A DNA stretch of 64,000 nt from Pseudomonas fluorescens (GTDB lineage: Bacteria > Pseudomonadota > Gammaproteobacteria > Pseudomonadales > Pseudomonadaceae). The notes under the pieces are model-generated. The model saw only the letters and a list, made by a program, of their open reading frames with translations. It was not told where the DNA came from and made no database searches. Every line of letters begins with the position of its first letter. Within the stretch, counting starts at the first letter, position 1. This document shows, piece after piece, positions 26,452-35,846 of this stretch. Where the stretch lies: contig NZ_CP012830.1 of the NCBI RefSeq assembly GCF_001307155.1, forward strand, positions 2,618,501 through 2,682,500, in the 5' to 3' direction. Position numbers and translations under genes: made by a program.

Positions 26452-26497
26452 AAAAAAAACGGCCGCTGTCAGGAATGACAGCGGCCGTTTTTGTTTT
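26452..26497. terminator. Bidirectional terminator (repeat copy 2)
   Basis: It repeats the hairpin at 25637 with one loop change (GGA for GGG): ACGGCCGCTGTCA, then TGACAGCGGCCGT and TTTTTG, with an A run on the left. It ends the minus-strand gene at 26517. Confidence 0.92.
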
Positions 26498-26516
26498 CGC
26501 AGGCTTCAGGGGCGGG

Positions 26517-26969
26517 TTATTCGGCTTTTGCCTCAGGTTCTTCCAGCGACTCTCGGTAGCTGTCCAGCGCATTGCCGAAGTCGGTGATGAACTGCGGGTC
26601 TGTCAGCCAGGCCTGGGCGGCTTCACGGTCCATGCCATCGGTCCACATGCGGTAGTCGATCAGCATGTCGGCGGCCAGGTGAGTGGCGGCCATCGCTTCG
26701 TTCTCGGCGTTTTCCATGTCCAGCAGTTCTGGGTGGTCGTTGATGATTTCGCTGAGGTTCGACAGCAGGGTCAGCAGCATGTCGTTGCGGCTGATGGCCT
26801 CGGCCTCACGCATTTTGCTGAACATCGCCAGGGTGTACTCAGGCATCTGCTCGGCTGGCGCGTTCGGGTCGTCATGCATGGCGATGGGTTTTCTGCCGCT
26901 GATACGAATCTGCTTGGCTTTGATCTTGGCGCGTTTGGCGCGTTTCTGTTGCTTGTTCGTGGCGGCCAT
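26517..26969 (-). CDS. Hypothetical protein with basic N-terminus (paralogue A)
   Basis: A 150-residue protein. A Lys/Arg-rich start KQQKRAKRAKIKAKQIRI is followed by an acidic helical body with DYRMWTDGMDREAAQAWL and an acidic C-terminus. It has no signal peptide or membrane segment. It is paralogous to the 134-residue product at 28143-28547 (same basic start, same YRxW and AWxxxPQF motifs), and both genes end in related hairpins. Function unknown; the basic head suggests nucleic-acid or ribosome contact, which is inference. Confidence 0.82.
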   Translation of the reverse strand: MAATNKQQKRAKRAKIKAKQIRISGRKPIAMHDDPNAPAEQMPEYTLAMFSKMREAEAISRNDMLLTLLSNLSEIINDHPELLDMENAENEAMAATHLAADMLIDYRMWTDGMDREAAQAWLTDPQFITDFGNALDSYRESLEEPEAKAE

Positions 26970-27003
26970 CTACTTCGTTCCGTATTCGTGTGGGAGGGCG
27001 CAG

Positions 27004-27996
27004 TCAGGTGGGTACGCTGCGCGGTACCAACCGTCCTGGCGTGTCGGGATGCAATTCGCCGTTCTGTAGCCAGGACAACGCAATGGGCCATAGTGTGGCT
27101 TGGTAAGGGCTGCGAAAAAAGGCGAAATGTCCGACCTCCACTTCGCCGATGTCTTCTGGTGCGATTCGCAGGTGCGTGTTGGAACTGGCCTTGAAGTAGC
27201 CGAGCAAGCGCTCGATGGCAGAAATCGTCCCGTACGGATCGTCGCTAAGGCTGATAGCCAGGGTTTGTGCGGTGACGGTGGCGAAGGGCAGGCCTTGGGC
27301 TTTTGCGGCTATCACGCGACCGCTGGGCCGTTCTTCGTAACGGGCAGCTGGCGTGCTCCAGTCGTGGACGACGCCGGCTGGCGTATCTTCGAGCCAGCCG
27401 AGACGTTTGCCGGGAAAGTAACCGTAGAATTTCGTCATCAGCGGCATGAACAGATGCCACTTGATGAACATCCGCCAGCGGCTGGCCGAGGCATAGTCTC
27501 GCCAGTAGGCGAACTGCGCGCCCACAGTGACCAGGCGCCGGATCACTTCTGCGGAAGCGGCCAACCCTGCCGCGCAGCCACCGAAGCTATGAGCGACTAC
27601 ATCGATCGGTTGACCTGGAAATTCCCGTGTCGCCCGTTGCAGCATGGCTTCGAAATCCAGCGCGCCCCAGTCCGACCAGGACGCCTTGAATCCGCGCAGC
27701 GAGTCGGGCCGGGATTCACCGATGCCGCGGTAATCGTAAACCATGACATCGAAACCGTTGGCAAACAGGTAGTCGGCGAAACGAAAGTAATGCCGGCAGC
27801 GCACCGAAGTTGCCGCGTTGATGATCACCACCGGGCGATTGGTATTTTGAAGGAGGTGGCGCCAGGCAAAACCGCCGAGGACAAAACCATCGGCGGCAGG
27901 CTCTTTGAATGATTCACTGGGGCCGGTGGTTGGCAGCGGCAATTCAATCCGGGCTGGTGACGACGGTGCCAGTGAGGGCGTGTTCGACAGAGTCAT
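27004..27996 (-). CDS. Alpha/beta-hydrolase
   Basis: A 330-residue serine hydrolase. It has the oxyanion-side strand PVVIINAATS, YDYRGIGES and the nucleophile elbow AHSFGG (Ser137). A lid region is rich in Trp/Tyr (WRMFIKWHLFMPLMTKFYG) and the likely catalytic His sits in EVGHFAFF near residue 292. YDYRGIGESRP is common in predicted lipase/esterase-type hydrolases. ATG 27996 is preferred over more upstream starts. It lies between the two paralogous unknown genes on the same strand. Substrate unknown. Confidence 0.85.
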   Translation of the reverse strand: MTLSNTPSLAPSSPARIELPLPTTGPSESFKEPAADGFVLGGFAWRHLLQNTNRPVVIINAATSVRCRHYFRFADYLFANGFDVMVYDYRGIGESRPDSLRGFKASWSDWGALDFEAMLQRATREFPGQPIDVVAHSFGGCAAGLAASAEVIRRLVTVGAQFAYWRDYASASRWRMFIKWHLFMPLMTKFYGYFPGKRLGWLEDTPAGVVHDWSTPAARYEERPSGRVIAAKAQGLPFATVTAQTLAISLSDDPYGTISAIERLLGYFKASSNTHLRIAPEDIGEVEVGHFAFFRSPYQATLWPIALSWLQNGELHPDTPGRLVPRSVPT

Positions 27997-28087
27997 TGGA
28001 TGAAGACCTGGGCGCGGTTTGCTGCCAACGATAGACGTCATATTGCGGGGTAACAATCTGCTGGTATTTCCCGGTGCTAGCGCGCCA

Positions 28088-28128
28088 TAAAAAAACGGCC
28101 ATTGTCATCACCGACAGCAGCCGTTCTT
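28088..28128. terminator. Terminator of paralogue B (diverged repeat copy 3)
   Basis: AACGGCCATTGTC-ATCACC-GACAGCAGCCGTT is flanked by A and T runs. It is a diverged relative of the hairpins at 25637 and 26452. Confidence 0.8.
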
Positions 28129-28142
28129 TCGGTTCGCAGAAA

Positions 28143-28547
28143 TTACCGTGGCGATTTCACCAGCGCCTCGGAGGCGGCCACGTAGTCCGCCTGGAACTGC
28201 GGGCTTTCGATCCAGGCCAGGGCTTGGGCTTCGTCCGATTCAGTCGACCACTGGCGATACTCGATCAGTGCCGCGAGGATGAAATCGGTGGCGCCTTCTT
28301 CGCCTTCCTGTTCAAACACGATTTCGAGCAGCGGGTCTTCCAGGAATGCCGTGCACAGCGCTTGTTGGCTGGTCTTTTCGGCATCGCGCATTTTTATGAA
28401 CAGCTCGGTCAGGTCTACTGACTCAAAGTCGATACGCTCATCGTTCGGGTCCAGTTCGACCGGAGCACTCGCGCGCTGCACGCGATTTTGTTTGGCCTTG
28501 GCTTTCGCGCGTTGGGTTCTTTTGTGCTGCTTGTTCGCCGATGCCAT
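28143..28547 (-). CDS. Hypothetical protein with basic N-terminus (paralogue B)
   Basis: A 134-residue relative of the 26517-26969 product. The start MASANKQHKRTQRAKAKAKQ is followed by an acidic helical body, IEYRQWSTESDEAQALAWIE and SPQFQADY. The spacing of the two motif blocks is shared, so the pair arose by duplication, with the hydrolase gene between them. Function unknown. Confidence 0.82.
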   Translation of the reverse strand: MASANKQHKRTQRAKAKAKQNRVQRASAPVELDPNDERIDFESVDLTELFIKMRDAEKTSQQALCTAFLEDPLLEIVFEQEGEEGATDFILAALIEYRQWSTESDEAQALAWIESPQFQADYVAASEALVKSPR

Positions 28548-28881
28548 GGGCTTCGATCCTTAGTTCAGGCGCAAGGGGAGGGTGCTATTGAAGCGCAGGT
28601 CGGCGAATTTCCCAAGGAGCGATTGCTCGGTGGTCCGCGATAGTGGCTTGGTGGGTGAATTGGCTGACAACCGGGAGTCGTATCGGCGCCGGCTTTCACA
28701 ACCAATTGATCTAAACGAAGGATCCGAGCGGGAAGTCATAAAAGTGTAAGCAGTATTCTTACCGGTTTTTCGGTTTGAGCTGTGATGTTGGGGATAGCAC
28801 TGGGTGTCACCGTTTTATGGCATCGGCTTCATGGGTGGCATCGCATTCGTTGGACCCGTAACGGGTCCGGGAGTCGTCATC
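28548..28881. other. 334-bp gap before a secreted-protein gene
   Basis: No supported gene. The last part holds a perfect inverted repeat GGACCCG-TAA-CGGGTCC (28852-28868), ending 13 bp before the next start. It could be an operator or a leader hairpin that masks the ribosome site. The open frame upstream of 28882 is not supported as coding. Confidence 0.5.
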
Positions 28882-29340
28882 ATGAGATCCTTGCGTTTAC
28901 TCACGCTATCCGGCGTTGCTCTGCTCGGGCTCGCTGGCTTGCCTATTTCCAGTGTTCAGGCGGAGGTCTGTCGTGACCCGATTGACCCGCAGGGCGTACA
29001 GCTGGAGCAGCAACAACAGAACGGCGTTGACTTCATGTTCGGTGGTATCGGTCAGGATGAATCGTGCGCCATTCAACGGATGGGAGGCTATAACCTGCAC
29101 ATGACTTTTTCCACCGGACCTGCCAATGAGTACGTGCCTGACGTCAAGGTAGCCATTCAGGGGCCGAAAGGTCGTGAAGTGCTGTCGCTGGACCAAGCGG
29201 GCCCGATTGTTTTGACTCGGTTGCCCGCAGGTAAGTACGTCGTCGTGACGGAGCGTAATGGCCGCGAATTACGTCACACGATTGACCTCAGTGGTGGTGG
29301 AGTTCGTACGCTGAACATCCATTGGGCTGATGCAAGCTGA
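28882..29340 (+). CDS. Secreted protein with a carboxypeptidase-regulatory-like fold
   Basis: A 152-residue exported protein. The signal peptide is residues 1-28 (hydrophobic LLTLSGVALLGLAGLPISS, then VQA cleavage). Mature Cys occur at EVCRDP and DESCAIQ. A beta-sandwich-like part follows: PDVKVAIQGPKGREVLSL, GPIVLTRLPAGKYVVVTERNG. It belongs to the type that binds or decorates cell-envelope partners; function unknown. ATG 28882 has GGGAG upstream. A strong terminator follows. Confidence 0.8.
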   Translation: MRSLRLLTLSGVALLGLAGLPISSVQAEVCRDPIDPQGVQLEQQQQNGVDFMFGGIGQDESCAIQRMGGYNLHMTFSTGPANEYVPDVKVAIQGPKGREVLSLDQAGPIVLTRLPAGKYVVVTERNGRELRHTIDLSGGGVRTLNIHWADAS

Positions 29341-29380
29341 CCTCCAGGGATTGCAGGTCAATCAAAAAACGCAGACAACA

Positions 29381-29407
29381 AAAAACCCGCACGAGGCGGG
29401 TTTTTTG
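29381..29407 (+). terminator. Terminator of the secreted-protein gene
   Basis: AACCCGC-ACGA-GGCGGGTT lies within flanking A6 and T6 runs and can also act for the convergent tRNA-Phe gene. Confidence 0.92.
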
Positions 29408-29449
29408 TTGGGCTTTCACGTGATGCTGACACCACATGAAAGCTGAATG

Positions 29450-29525
29450 TGGTGCCCAGAGACGGAATCGAACCGCCGACACGGGGATTTTCAATCCCCT
29501 GCTCTACCGACTGAGCTATCTGGGC
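29450..29525 (-). tRNA. tRNA-Phe (anticodon GAA)
   Basis: A 76-nt cloverleaf with encoded CCA. The acceptor is GCCCAGA / TCTGGGC, the D-arm AGCTCAGTCGGTAGAGC, the anticodon arm GGGGATTGAAAATCCCC (GAA) and the T-arm CGGTTCGATTCCG. Confidence 0.97.
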
Positions 29526-29628
29526 AACGGGGCGCATTAAACGGGTTTTTCAGGGGGTCGTCAAGCAAGTTTTCAAAAAATATTTAATTATTACCGTCGC
29601 TTACGATCCAACCCCCATTTTCACGGGA

Positions 29629-29901
29629 TTACTCGGCAGGTGGAACGTAGCCTTCGGCCTTGGCGTATTCCTCGCCGGAGAAGTACTTGTCCATCTCGCC
29701 CTGAAGATATTTGCGGTCTTCGGCGTTCATCATGTTCAGGCGTTTTTCGTTGATCAGCAGGGTCTGGTGTTTTTGCCAGTCGGCCCAGGCCTTGGCCGAG
29801 ACGTGGTCAAAAATGTCCTGACCTTTGGCGCCCGGGAACGGGGCGCGCTCCAGGCCTGGCAGTTCTTCTTTGTACTTGCGGCACATGATGGTGCGGGTCA
29901 T
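29629..29901 (-). CDS. yggX: Probable Fe(2+)-trafficking protein
   Basis: A 90-residue protein starting [20 protein letters not shown], the YggX signature with its conserved Cys7. The family protects or supplies iron-sulfur clusters and limits oxidative damage in the cytoplasm. It overlaps the mutY stop as ATGA. MutY carries a 4Fe-4S cluster, so the pairing makes functional sense. It is the last gene of the asmA-mutY-yggX run. Confidence 0.95.
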   Translation of the reverse strand: MTRTIMCRKYKEELPGLERAPFPGAKGQDIFDHVSAKAWADWQKHQTLLINEKRLNMMNAEDRKYLQGEMDKYFSGEEYAKAEGYVPPAE

Positions 29902-30965
29902 GACGACTCTCCTGCGTTCAATACATCGGCCGCGCGCTTCAGCAGTTTTTTCACCGGGGCGGCAAGGCCCAGGCGCGGCGGGGTGGCGAGGTTATACCAG
30001 AGCCAGTCGGCCTCGGCCACGTGATGGCCAGCCTCCTGGACCTGGACCAGCCAGGGTTCGATAGCCAGTTGGAAATGGCTGAAGGTGTGGACCAGGCTCG
30101 GCAGTTCAACGTGCTTGCCCAGTTCCAGCGAGTGTTGCAGTGCCAGATGTTCCAGATCGCCGAGGTCGTCGAGTTCCGGCAGGCTCCACAAACCGCCCCA
30201 CAAGCCCGTGGAAGGACGGCGGTAAAGCAGAATGGCGCCATCGCGGTTGGCGAGCATCGGCATCAGCGTGCGCTTCTGTGGCACGGTTTTACGCGGTTTG
30301 GGGATCGGGTAGCGGGTCTCCAGGCCGAGCATGTGCGCTTCGCAGCCCTTTTCCAGAGGACATAGCAGGCAACTCGGCTTGCTGCGGGTGCAGAGCGTAG
30401 CGCCCAGATCCATCATCGCCTGGGTGTAGGCGTTGACTCGATCGTAAGGCGTGAAGTGCTCAGCGTTGGCCCACAGCTGTTTGGCAACCTTCGGTTCGCC
30501 AGGGTAGCCCTCTTGCGCGGTAAAACGTGCCAGCACCCGTTTGACGTTGCCATCGAGGATCGGCGCGCGCAGGCCCATGCTCAGGCTGGCGATGGCGCCC
30601 GCGGTGGACAGGCCAATGCCAGGCAAGTCAGTGAGTTTTTCGACATCCCGGGGAAACTCGCCGCCGTACTCGGCAACGACGATCTTCGCGGTTTTTTGCA
30701 GGTTGCGCGCACGGGTGTAGTAACCCAACCCGGTCCACAGGTGCAGCACTTCATCTTCCGGCGCGGCGGCCAGGGCTTCGACCGTTGGCAGCGACGCCAT
30801 GAACCGATCGAAGTAGTTCAGCACCGTGCTGACCTGGGTCTGCTGCAGCATGATTTCCGAGACCCACACCCGATACGGGGTGATGCCCTGTTGCCAGGGC
30901 AGGTCGTGGCGGCCGTGGCGGTCGTACCAGTCCAGCACCGCGGTTGAGAACTGCTCGGCTTTCAT
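29898..30965 (-). CDS. mutY: A/G-specific adenine DNA glycosylase
   Basis: Removes adenine mispaired with 8-oxoguanine. The 355-residue protein has the catalytic Glu37 ([10 protein letters not shown]) and the helix-hairpin-helix [12 protein letters not shown] with Asp138. The 4Fe-4S ligands are Cys192, Cys199, Cys202 and Cys208. The C-terminal NUDIX-like domain recognises 8-oxoG. It overlaps asmA upstream and yggX downstream as ATGA, so the three genes are translationally coupled. Confidence 0.96.
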   Translation of the reverse strand: MKAEQFSTAVLDWYDRHGRHDLPWQQGITPYRVWVSEIMLQQTQVSTVLNYFDRFMASLPTVEALAAAPEDEVLHLWTGLGYYTRARNLQKTAKIVVAEYGGEFPRDVEKLTDLPGIGLSTAGAIASLSMGLRAPILDGNVKRVLARFTAQEGYPGEPKVAKQLWANAEHFTPYDRVNAYTQAMMDLGATLCTRSKPSCLLCPLEKGCEAHMLGLETRYPIPKPRKTVPQKRTLMPMLANRDGAILLYRRPSTGLWGGLWSLPELDDLGDLEHLALQHSLELGKHVELPSLVHTFSHFQLAIEPWLVQVQEAGHHVAEADWLWYNLATPPRLGLAAPVKKLLKRAADVLNAGESS

Positions 30966-33193
30966 CGCTTGAACAACCCCTTGAGGGCGTTTTTCAGTTC
31001 CGGGCTGACTTTGTCGCCGAGTTTCTCATCGATTTTTTCGCCGAGCTTGTCGCCCGCCAACTTGCCCGCAACCTGGCCGAGACGCTCGTTATCCAGGCGG
31101 CAGGCCTTGGCACCGAGTTCCAGCGGGCCACGGCAGCGCAATGGCCACTCGATGCCAGCGTAACGCTCGTTGACCTGGCAGGCCGGGTCCGGCATGTCGC
31201 TCTTGTCGCCTTCGACGATGATGCCGATGCGGTAATCCATGCCCAGCACACGCAGGTCGACGTCACCGTTGCCGTTGACGGTCATGCCCGGAATGCGGAC
31301 TTTCAGGTCTGGATTGCTGGCCACGCCATTGCGCAACGTCAGGTTGCCCTTGAGTTCCTGGAAGGGGGTGTCCTTGCCATGCGGTTCGCCGCTGAGGGTT
31401 TTGTGGTTCAGGGTGGCGATGCCTTTGCACAGCTGTTGCTCGAGGTTGGCGTTGAGCAGCACGCCGTTATTGAGCACGAAACTGGCCGTGCCGTTGAGGC
31501 TGTCGATCAGTGCTTTCTGGCTGTTGCCGCTGGCGGTCAGGTTGCTGTTGAGCGTGACCAGGCCTTTGACTGGCGGTTTTTTCCCTTGGCTTTCGAGAAT
31601 GTTCTCCACCGGGACCTTGCTGATCTGCGTTTGCAGGCTCAGCAACGGCACGGGCTGACGAACATCGAGCGTGCCCTTGGCAGCGAAGTTGCCGTTGTAG
31701 AGATCGCCACGCAGGTTTTCCAGAGTCAGCAGGCCGCCCTGGCCAGTGGCTTTCAGCGCGGCGTTCTGGATCGACAGCTTGTCGAGGGTCAGTTGGCCGA
31801 AGGTCAGGTCGGCGTCCAGATCAAGCTTGCTCAGGCGTTCCGATGGAATCAGTTTGTCGCTGCTCCAGGCGCCTTTGGTCGGGGCGTTCGGCAGTGGTGT
31901 GCTGCCAGCGCCGGCCAGCGCGTTGGTCTCGGTGCTGCTGACTTCCGACTGACGAGCCACTGCAGCGCTGTTGGCTTCGGCGGATTTTGGCGGCAGGTAG
32001 CGATCAGCGTTGAAGGTGTCGCCCTTGAGCTGCACGCGCAATGATTGCTTGGCGAAATCCTCGACGGCGATACGCCCGCTGAAGCTGCTGTCGTCGACTT
32101 TCAGGTTGAGATCGTCCAGCACCACACTGCTCGGGGTGCCCGCGAGACGACTGACCAGTTCGACTTTGCTCAGGCTGCCCTCGGCCATGGCCGGGAGTTT
32201 CTGGCCGATGCTGTCGACAAACTTCGCCAGGTCGAATTGCGCAATCGACACTCCGCCGCTGATTTGCGGGGTTTTGTCCAGGTTGTTGACTTTCAGCTCG
32301 CCAAGCGCACGCAACTGGTTGGCAGAGATCTTGATGCCGGTCCATTCGGCGACGTTCGCTGCTCTATCCAGCAACAGTTGACCTTGAGCGGCATAGGTCA
32401 CGATCTTGCCTTGCAGCGGTTCGCCGGAGATTTCGCCTGCCAGTTTCATGTCTTCGAACTGGTAGCGCTGGAGGGCGCGTTCGAAACGCAACTCGCCATT
32501 GAGTTCAGTGCGCACCCGTACGTCCGGCTGGTTGCTGGCCAGGAACGCGGTCAGCTTGACCTGAATGTTGGTCGCGTCGTGCACCGGGCCGGTGCTCAGC
32601 TGGATGCTTTCGGCGCTGAATTGCTTGCCGGTTTGCTCATCGTTGTATTCAACCCGGGCGTTGTTCACGGTCAGGCTGTCGATGTCGAGACGAATCGGTT
32701 GGGCCGGTTTTTCCGCAGTGGCGGGTACTTCGGCAACCGGTTCGCTGGTGCTGCCGGTAGCTGGCGCATCCGCCTTGGCGGCGACGGGCGGGACCTTGCC
32801 GATGTCTTCCCAGTTACCGTGGCCATTCTTGTCACGGTTGAGGCGCAGGTTCAGGCCTTCGACGCGGACATCGCTCATCTGCACTTCACGGCGCAGCAAC
32901 GGCAGCACCCGCACAGACAGGCCAAGCATTTGCAGGTCGGCAAACGGCTGGGTCGGGTTGGCCAGGGTCGCGACGCCGGCATCGTGCAGTTCAAGGCCGA
33001 GCCAGGGGAACAGGCTCCAGCCGATATCGCCATTGAGCGTCAGCTCGATGTGGGCCTTGTCGCGGGCAATTTGGCGGATCTCGTCTTTGTAGTCGTTGGG
33101 ATCGAAGAAGTGGGTCAGGGCAAAGCCCAGCGCCACAATGATCAGCAACAACCCGAGAAGTACCAAACCCAGGATTTTGCCGAACGCTTTCAT
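30962..33193 (-). CDS. asmA: AsmA-family inner-membrane protein
   Basis: A 743-residue protein. A single N-terminal membrane anchor (about residues 4-27, [20 protein letters not shown]) is followed by a long periplasmic region. That region has the AsmA/BAM-type start [22 protein letters not shown] and a C-terminal repeat region (about 540-700). AsmA-like proteins form lipid-transfer bridges across the periplasm. A Pro/Ala/Thr-rich linker lies near 160-190. ATG 33193 is used; the 105-codon open extension overlaps another gene and lacks family similarity. It heads the asmA-mutY-yggX operon. Confidence 0.93.
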   Translation of the reverse strand: MKAFGKILGLVLLGLLLIIVALGFALTHFFDPNDYKDEIRQIARDKAHIELTLNGDIGWSLFPWLGLELHDAGVATLANPTQPFADLQMLGLSVRVLPLLRREVQMSDVRVEGLNLRLNRDKNGHGNWEDIGKVPPVAAKADAPATGSTSEPVAEVPATAEKPAQPIRLDIDSLTVNNARVEYNDEQTGKQFSAESIQLSTGPVHDATNIQVKLTAFLASNQPDVRVRTELNGELRFERALQRYQFEDMKLAGEISGEPLQGKIVTYAAQGQLLLDRAANVAEWTGIKISANQLRALGELKVNNLDKTPQISGGVSIAQFDLAKFVDSIGQKLPAMAEGSLSKVELVSRLAGTPSSVVLDDLNLKVDDSSFSGRIAVEDFAKQSLRVQLKGDTFNADRYLPPKSAEANSAAVARQSEVSSTETNALAGAGSTPLPNAPTKGAWSSDKLIPSERLSKLDLDADLTFGQLTLDKLSIQNAALKATGQGGLLTLENLRGDLYNGNFAAKGTLDVRQPVPLLSLQTQISKVPVENILESQGKKPPVKGLVTLNSNLTASGNSQKALIDSLNGTASFVLNNGVLLNANLEQQLCKGIATLNHKTLSGEPHGKDTPFQELKGNLTLRNGVASNPDLKVRIPGMTVNGNGDVDLRVLGMDYRIGIIVEGDKSDMPDPACQVNERYAGIEWPLRCRGPLELGAKACRLDNERLGQVAGKLAGDKLGEKIDEKLGDKVSPELKNALKGLFKR

Positions 33194-33275
33194 GGGCGAG
33201 TCCTTGTAATGAGTCAATGTCGAATTTAGCCAGGGAGTATAGCGCCCCGAAACCGACGACTGGTCAGTGATCGCT

Positions 33276-33674
33276 CTAGAGCTGGTCCAGCGGCAGTTTG
33301 AGCTTGGCAGCCAGTGCCTGGGCTTCGAGGTGCCCGGCCGGGGCCTGCAAGTGCAATTTGGCCCCCGCGAGCTCGGCCATTTTTTGCGCTTCGCTGACCA
33401 GGCGTTCAGCCACGCCACGGCGCCGGGTGATTTTTCGCACGCACAAATGGGATAGCTGCCAGATGTCCTGCTGTCGGTGCAGGCGTGCCGCGCCAAGCAG
33501 TCGGTCATTGAAGCGTCCAGCGATCAGCGAGCCGTCGCGCAGGCTGTGTTCAATCAATTGCAGTTCATCGTTGAACGGAGCAATCAGCCAGCGCGGAGCA
33601 TCGTGGTAGATCTTCTGCAGATCCTGCTGATCCTGATAGCTGGGTTCGTTCAGCGATTCGACGACGATGGGCAT
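33276..33674 (-). CDS. PanZ/PanM-like GNAT-fold protein
   Basis: A 132-residue GNAT-fold protein. Three blocks resemble E. coli PanZ (PanM), the acetyl-CoA sensor that activates and restrains aspartate decarboxylase PanD: QDLQKIY, RFNDRLLGAARL and LCVRKITRRRGVAERLV. The R-x-x-G-V acetyl-CoA loop is present. The C-terminus AAKLKLPLDQL is shorter than in typical acetyltransferases. It stands 82 bp upstream of asmA on the same strand, with no panD nearby. Alternative: an ordinary small acetyltransferase. Confidence 0.75.
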   Translation of the reverse strand: MPIVVESLNEPSYQDQQDLQKIYHDAPRWLIAPFNDELQLIEHSLRDGSLIAGRFNDRLLGAARLHRQQDIWQLSHLCVRKITRRRGVAERLVSEAQKMAELAGAKLHLQAPAGHLEAQALAAKLKLPLDQL

Positions 33675-33946
33675 AGGGTTTCCTGTGAAAGGGTTGTCCG
33701 GGTAATACCCGTCAATGGGTGAAACGGTTTTTTAGTGTGTGATCGGAACAGATGTCACACAAAAGGTGATATCAGTTTGGTTTTTCTGTCACGGGCAAAT
33801 GGTAATCTTTGCCGTTCGTCGGTCCTTCTGCGACCTGTCGTCGCGCCGAGCGGAGCTCTACTCGATAAAACGGTCATGCCTGCGTGCAACAAGGCCGAGA
33901 GTGAAGAGTGTCTGGCGAACCATACTAATAATTGGGGGAAACACAA

Positions 33947-35608
33947 ATGAGCACGAGTACCGAGGCGGGGATTATTCCCGCCCAGTCAGCGTTCCTGTCC
34001 AAGGAGCGGATCATCGCCAAGCCCGGTTTCAACCGTTGGCTGGTTCCACCGGCCGCGTTGGCCATTCACCTGTGCATCGGCATGGCCTATGGTTTTTCAG
34101 TGTTTTGGCTGCCGTTGTCCAAAGCCCTCGGCGTGACCGCGCCGGTGGCCTGCGCACCCGACATGAGCTTCATTGCACAGATTTTTTCGTCCCAGTGTGA
34201 TTGGCCGATTTCGATGCTCGGCTGGATCTACACCTTGTTCTTCATCTTCCTCGGCTGCTCGGCAGCGATCTGGGGTGGCTGGCTGGAACATGCCGGGCCA
34301 CGTAAGGCCGGTGTCGTTTCGGCGTTGTGCTGGTGCGGCGGTCTGCTGATTTCCGCGTTGGGGGTGTATACCCACCAGATCTGGCTGATGTGGATCGGCT
34401 CCGGCGTTATCGGGGGGATAGGCCTGGGGTTGGGTTATATCTCGCCGGTTTCGACCTTGATCAAGTGGTTCCCGGACAAGCGCGGCATGGCGACCGGCAT
34501 GGCGATCATGGGCTTCGGCGGTGGTGCGATGGTTGGTGCTCCGCTGGCGGCTGCGCTGATGGGCCATTTCGCTTCGCCGGCTGGCGTCGGCGTGTGGCAG
34601 AGCTTCCTGGTGATGGCTGCGATCTACTTTGTGTTCATGATCGGCGGTGCGCTGTCGTACCGCGTTCCGCCGACTGGCTGGAAGCCTGAGGGCTGGACCG
34701 CCCCGGCGAAAAAAGCCGCGAACGCGATGATCACTCACCGCCATGTGCACGTTAACGTCGCGTGGAAAACCCCGCAGTTCCGTCTGGTATGGCTGGTGCT
34801 GTGCCTGAACGTGTCGGCGGGTATCGGCATCCTCGGCATGGCGTCGCCGCTGTTGCAGGAAGTATTCGCCGGTAAATTGCTCGGCAACGATCTGACCTTT
34901 GGTCAGCTGGACGCTTCGCAATTGGCGTCGATCGCGGCAATCGCTGCAGGTTTCACTGGCTTGCTGAGTCTGTTCAATATCGGTGGGCGGTTCTTCTGGG
35001 CGTCGTTCTCCGACTACCTGGGCCGCAAAAACACCTACTTCGTGTTTTTCGCCCTGGGGTTTGCCCTGTATGCGTTGATCCCGAACCTCGGCCATCTGGG
35101 CAACATCGCGCTGTTCGTGGCGGCGTTCTGCATCATCCTGTCGATGTACGGCGGTGGTTTTGCGACGGTTCCGGCGTACCTGGCGGACCTGTTCGGTACG
35201 CAGATGGTCGGTGCGATCCATGGTCGCCTGCTGACTGCCTGGGCTGCTGCCGGCGTGCTCGGTCCGGTGTTGGTGAACTACCTGCGTGAGTATCAGTTGA
35301 GCATCGGCGTCGAGCGCGCGGCTGCGTATGACATCACCTTGTACATCCTTGCGGGCCTGCTGGTGCTGGGTTTCCTCTGCAACCTGCTGGTGCGTCCGGT
35401 GGCGGATAAATACTTCATGAGCGATGCCGAGCTGGCCGTCGAACAGGCGCTGGGTCACGACAAAGGCGCGGACAGCACCACCGTGCTGGAGTGGAAAGCT
35501 TCCTCGGGCAGCGTGCCGTTGGCCATTGCCGCATGGCTGGTGGTGGGCATTCCGCTGGCGTGGGGCGTTTGGGTGACGTTGCAGAAGACAGCCGTCCTGT
35601 TCCACTAA
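33947..35608 (+). CDS. OFA-family MFS transporter
   Basis: A 553-residue inner-membrane protein with about twelve helices and an extra C-terminal helix (IAAWLVVGIPLAWGVWVTL). Oxalate/formate antiporter-type features include RWLVPPAALAIHLCIGMAYGFSVFWLPL at the start and GYISPVSTLIKWFPDKRG in the central part. A cytoplasmic loop (about 245-275) has HRHVHVNVAWKTPQF. Likely substrates are small monocarboxylates. ATG 33947 follows GGGGGAA. It has its own promoter region of about 270 bp and is followed by a REP doublet. Confidence 0.88.
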   Translation: MSTSTEAGIIPAQSAFLSKERIIAKPGFNRWLVPPAALAIHLCIGMAYGFSVFWLPLSKALGVTAPVACAPDMSFIAQIFSSQCDWPISMLGWIYTLFFIFLGCSAAIWGGWLEHAGPRKAGVVSALCWCGGLLISALGVYTHQIWLMWIGSGVIGGIGLGLGYISPVSTLIKWFPDKRGMATGMAIMGFGGGAMVGAPLAAALMGHFASPAGVGVWQSFLVMAAIYFVFMIGGALSYRVPPTGWKPEGWTAPAKKAANAMITHRHVHVNVAWKTPQFRLVWLVLCLNVSAGIGILGMASPLLQEVFAGKLLGNDLTFGQLDASQLASIAAIAAGFTGLLSLFNIGGRFFWASFSDYLGRKNTYFVFFALGFALYALIPNLGHLGNIALFVAAFCIILSMYGGGFATVPAYLADLFGTQMVGAIHGRLLTAWAAAGVLGPVLVNYLREYQLSIGVERAAAYDITLYILAGLLVLGFLCNLLVRPVADKYFMSDAELAVEQALGHDKGADSTTVLEWKASSGSVPLAIAAWLVVGIPLAWGVWVTLQKTAVLFH

Positions 35609-35623
35609 ACACGTGACTCCCTT

Positions 35624-35715
35624 GTAGGAGCAAAGCTTGCTCGCGATGAACGATAACGCGGTGTGTCAGGCGTACTGTCATCGCGGGCAAGGACTCGGCG
35701 TCCCCCCGCTCCTAC
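35624..35715. repeat. REP doublet
   Basis: GTAGGAGCAAAGCTTGCTCG (35624) faces an inverted CATCGCGGGCAAGGACTCGG (from 35679) about 30 bp away, which ends CCGCTCCTAC at 35715. It sits between the OFA transporter and hisB. Confidence 0.85.
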
Positions 35716-35802
35716 ATGTCATGACAGGTATGCCCTCGGCGGCATTGGGTTCAGCCCGTCAGGGATATCACCTCGCGTGTTTCTGTTTGGCGTCCGCGCC
35801 CC

Positions 35803-35808
35803 TATAAT
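35803..35808 (+). promoter_or_regulatory. -10 element of the his operon
   Basis: A perfect TATAAT lies 39 bp before the hisB start. No good -35 hexamer is visible 16-18 bp upstream (TTTCTG region), so strength is uncertain. Confidence 0.5.
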
Positions 35809-35846
35809 GGTTGCCTTTTTCGCCCAATGATTTTGCGGAGCTGGTG

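Noticed and set aside
34097..35605. A 502-codon open frame antisense to the OFA transporter
   Set aside because: Typical high-GC shadow frame rich in Arg, His and Gln; no family similarity.
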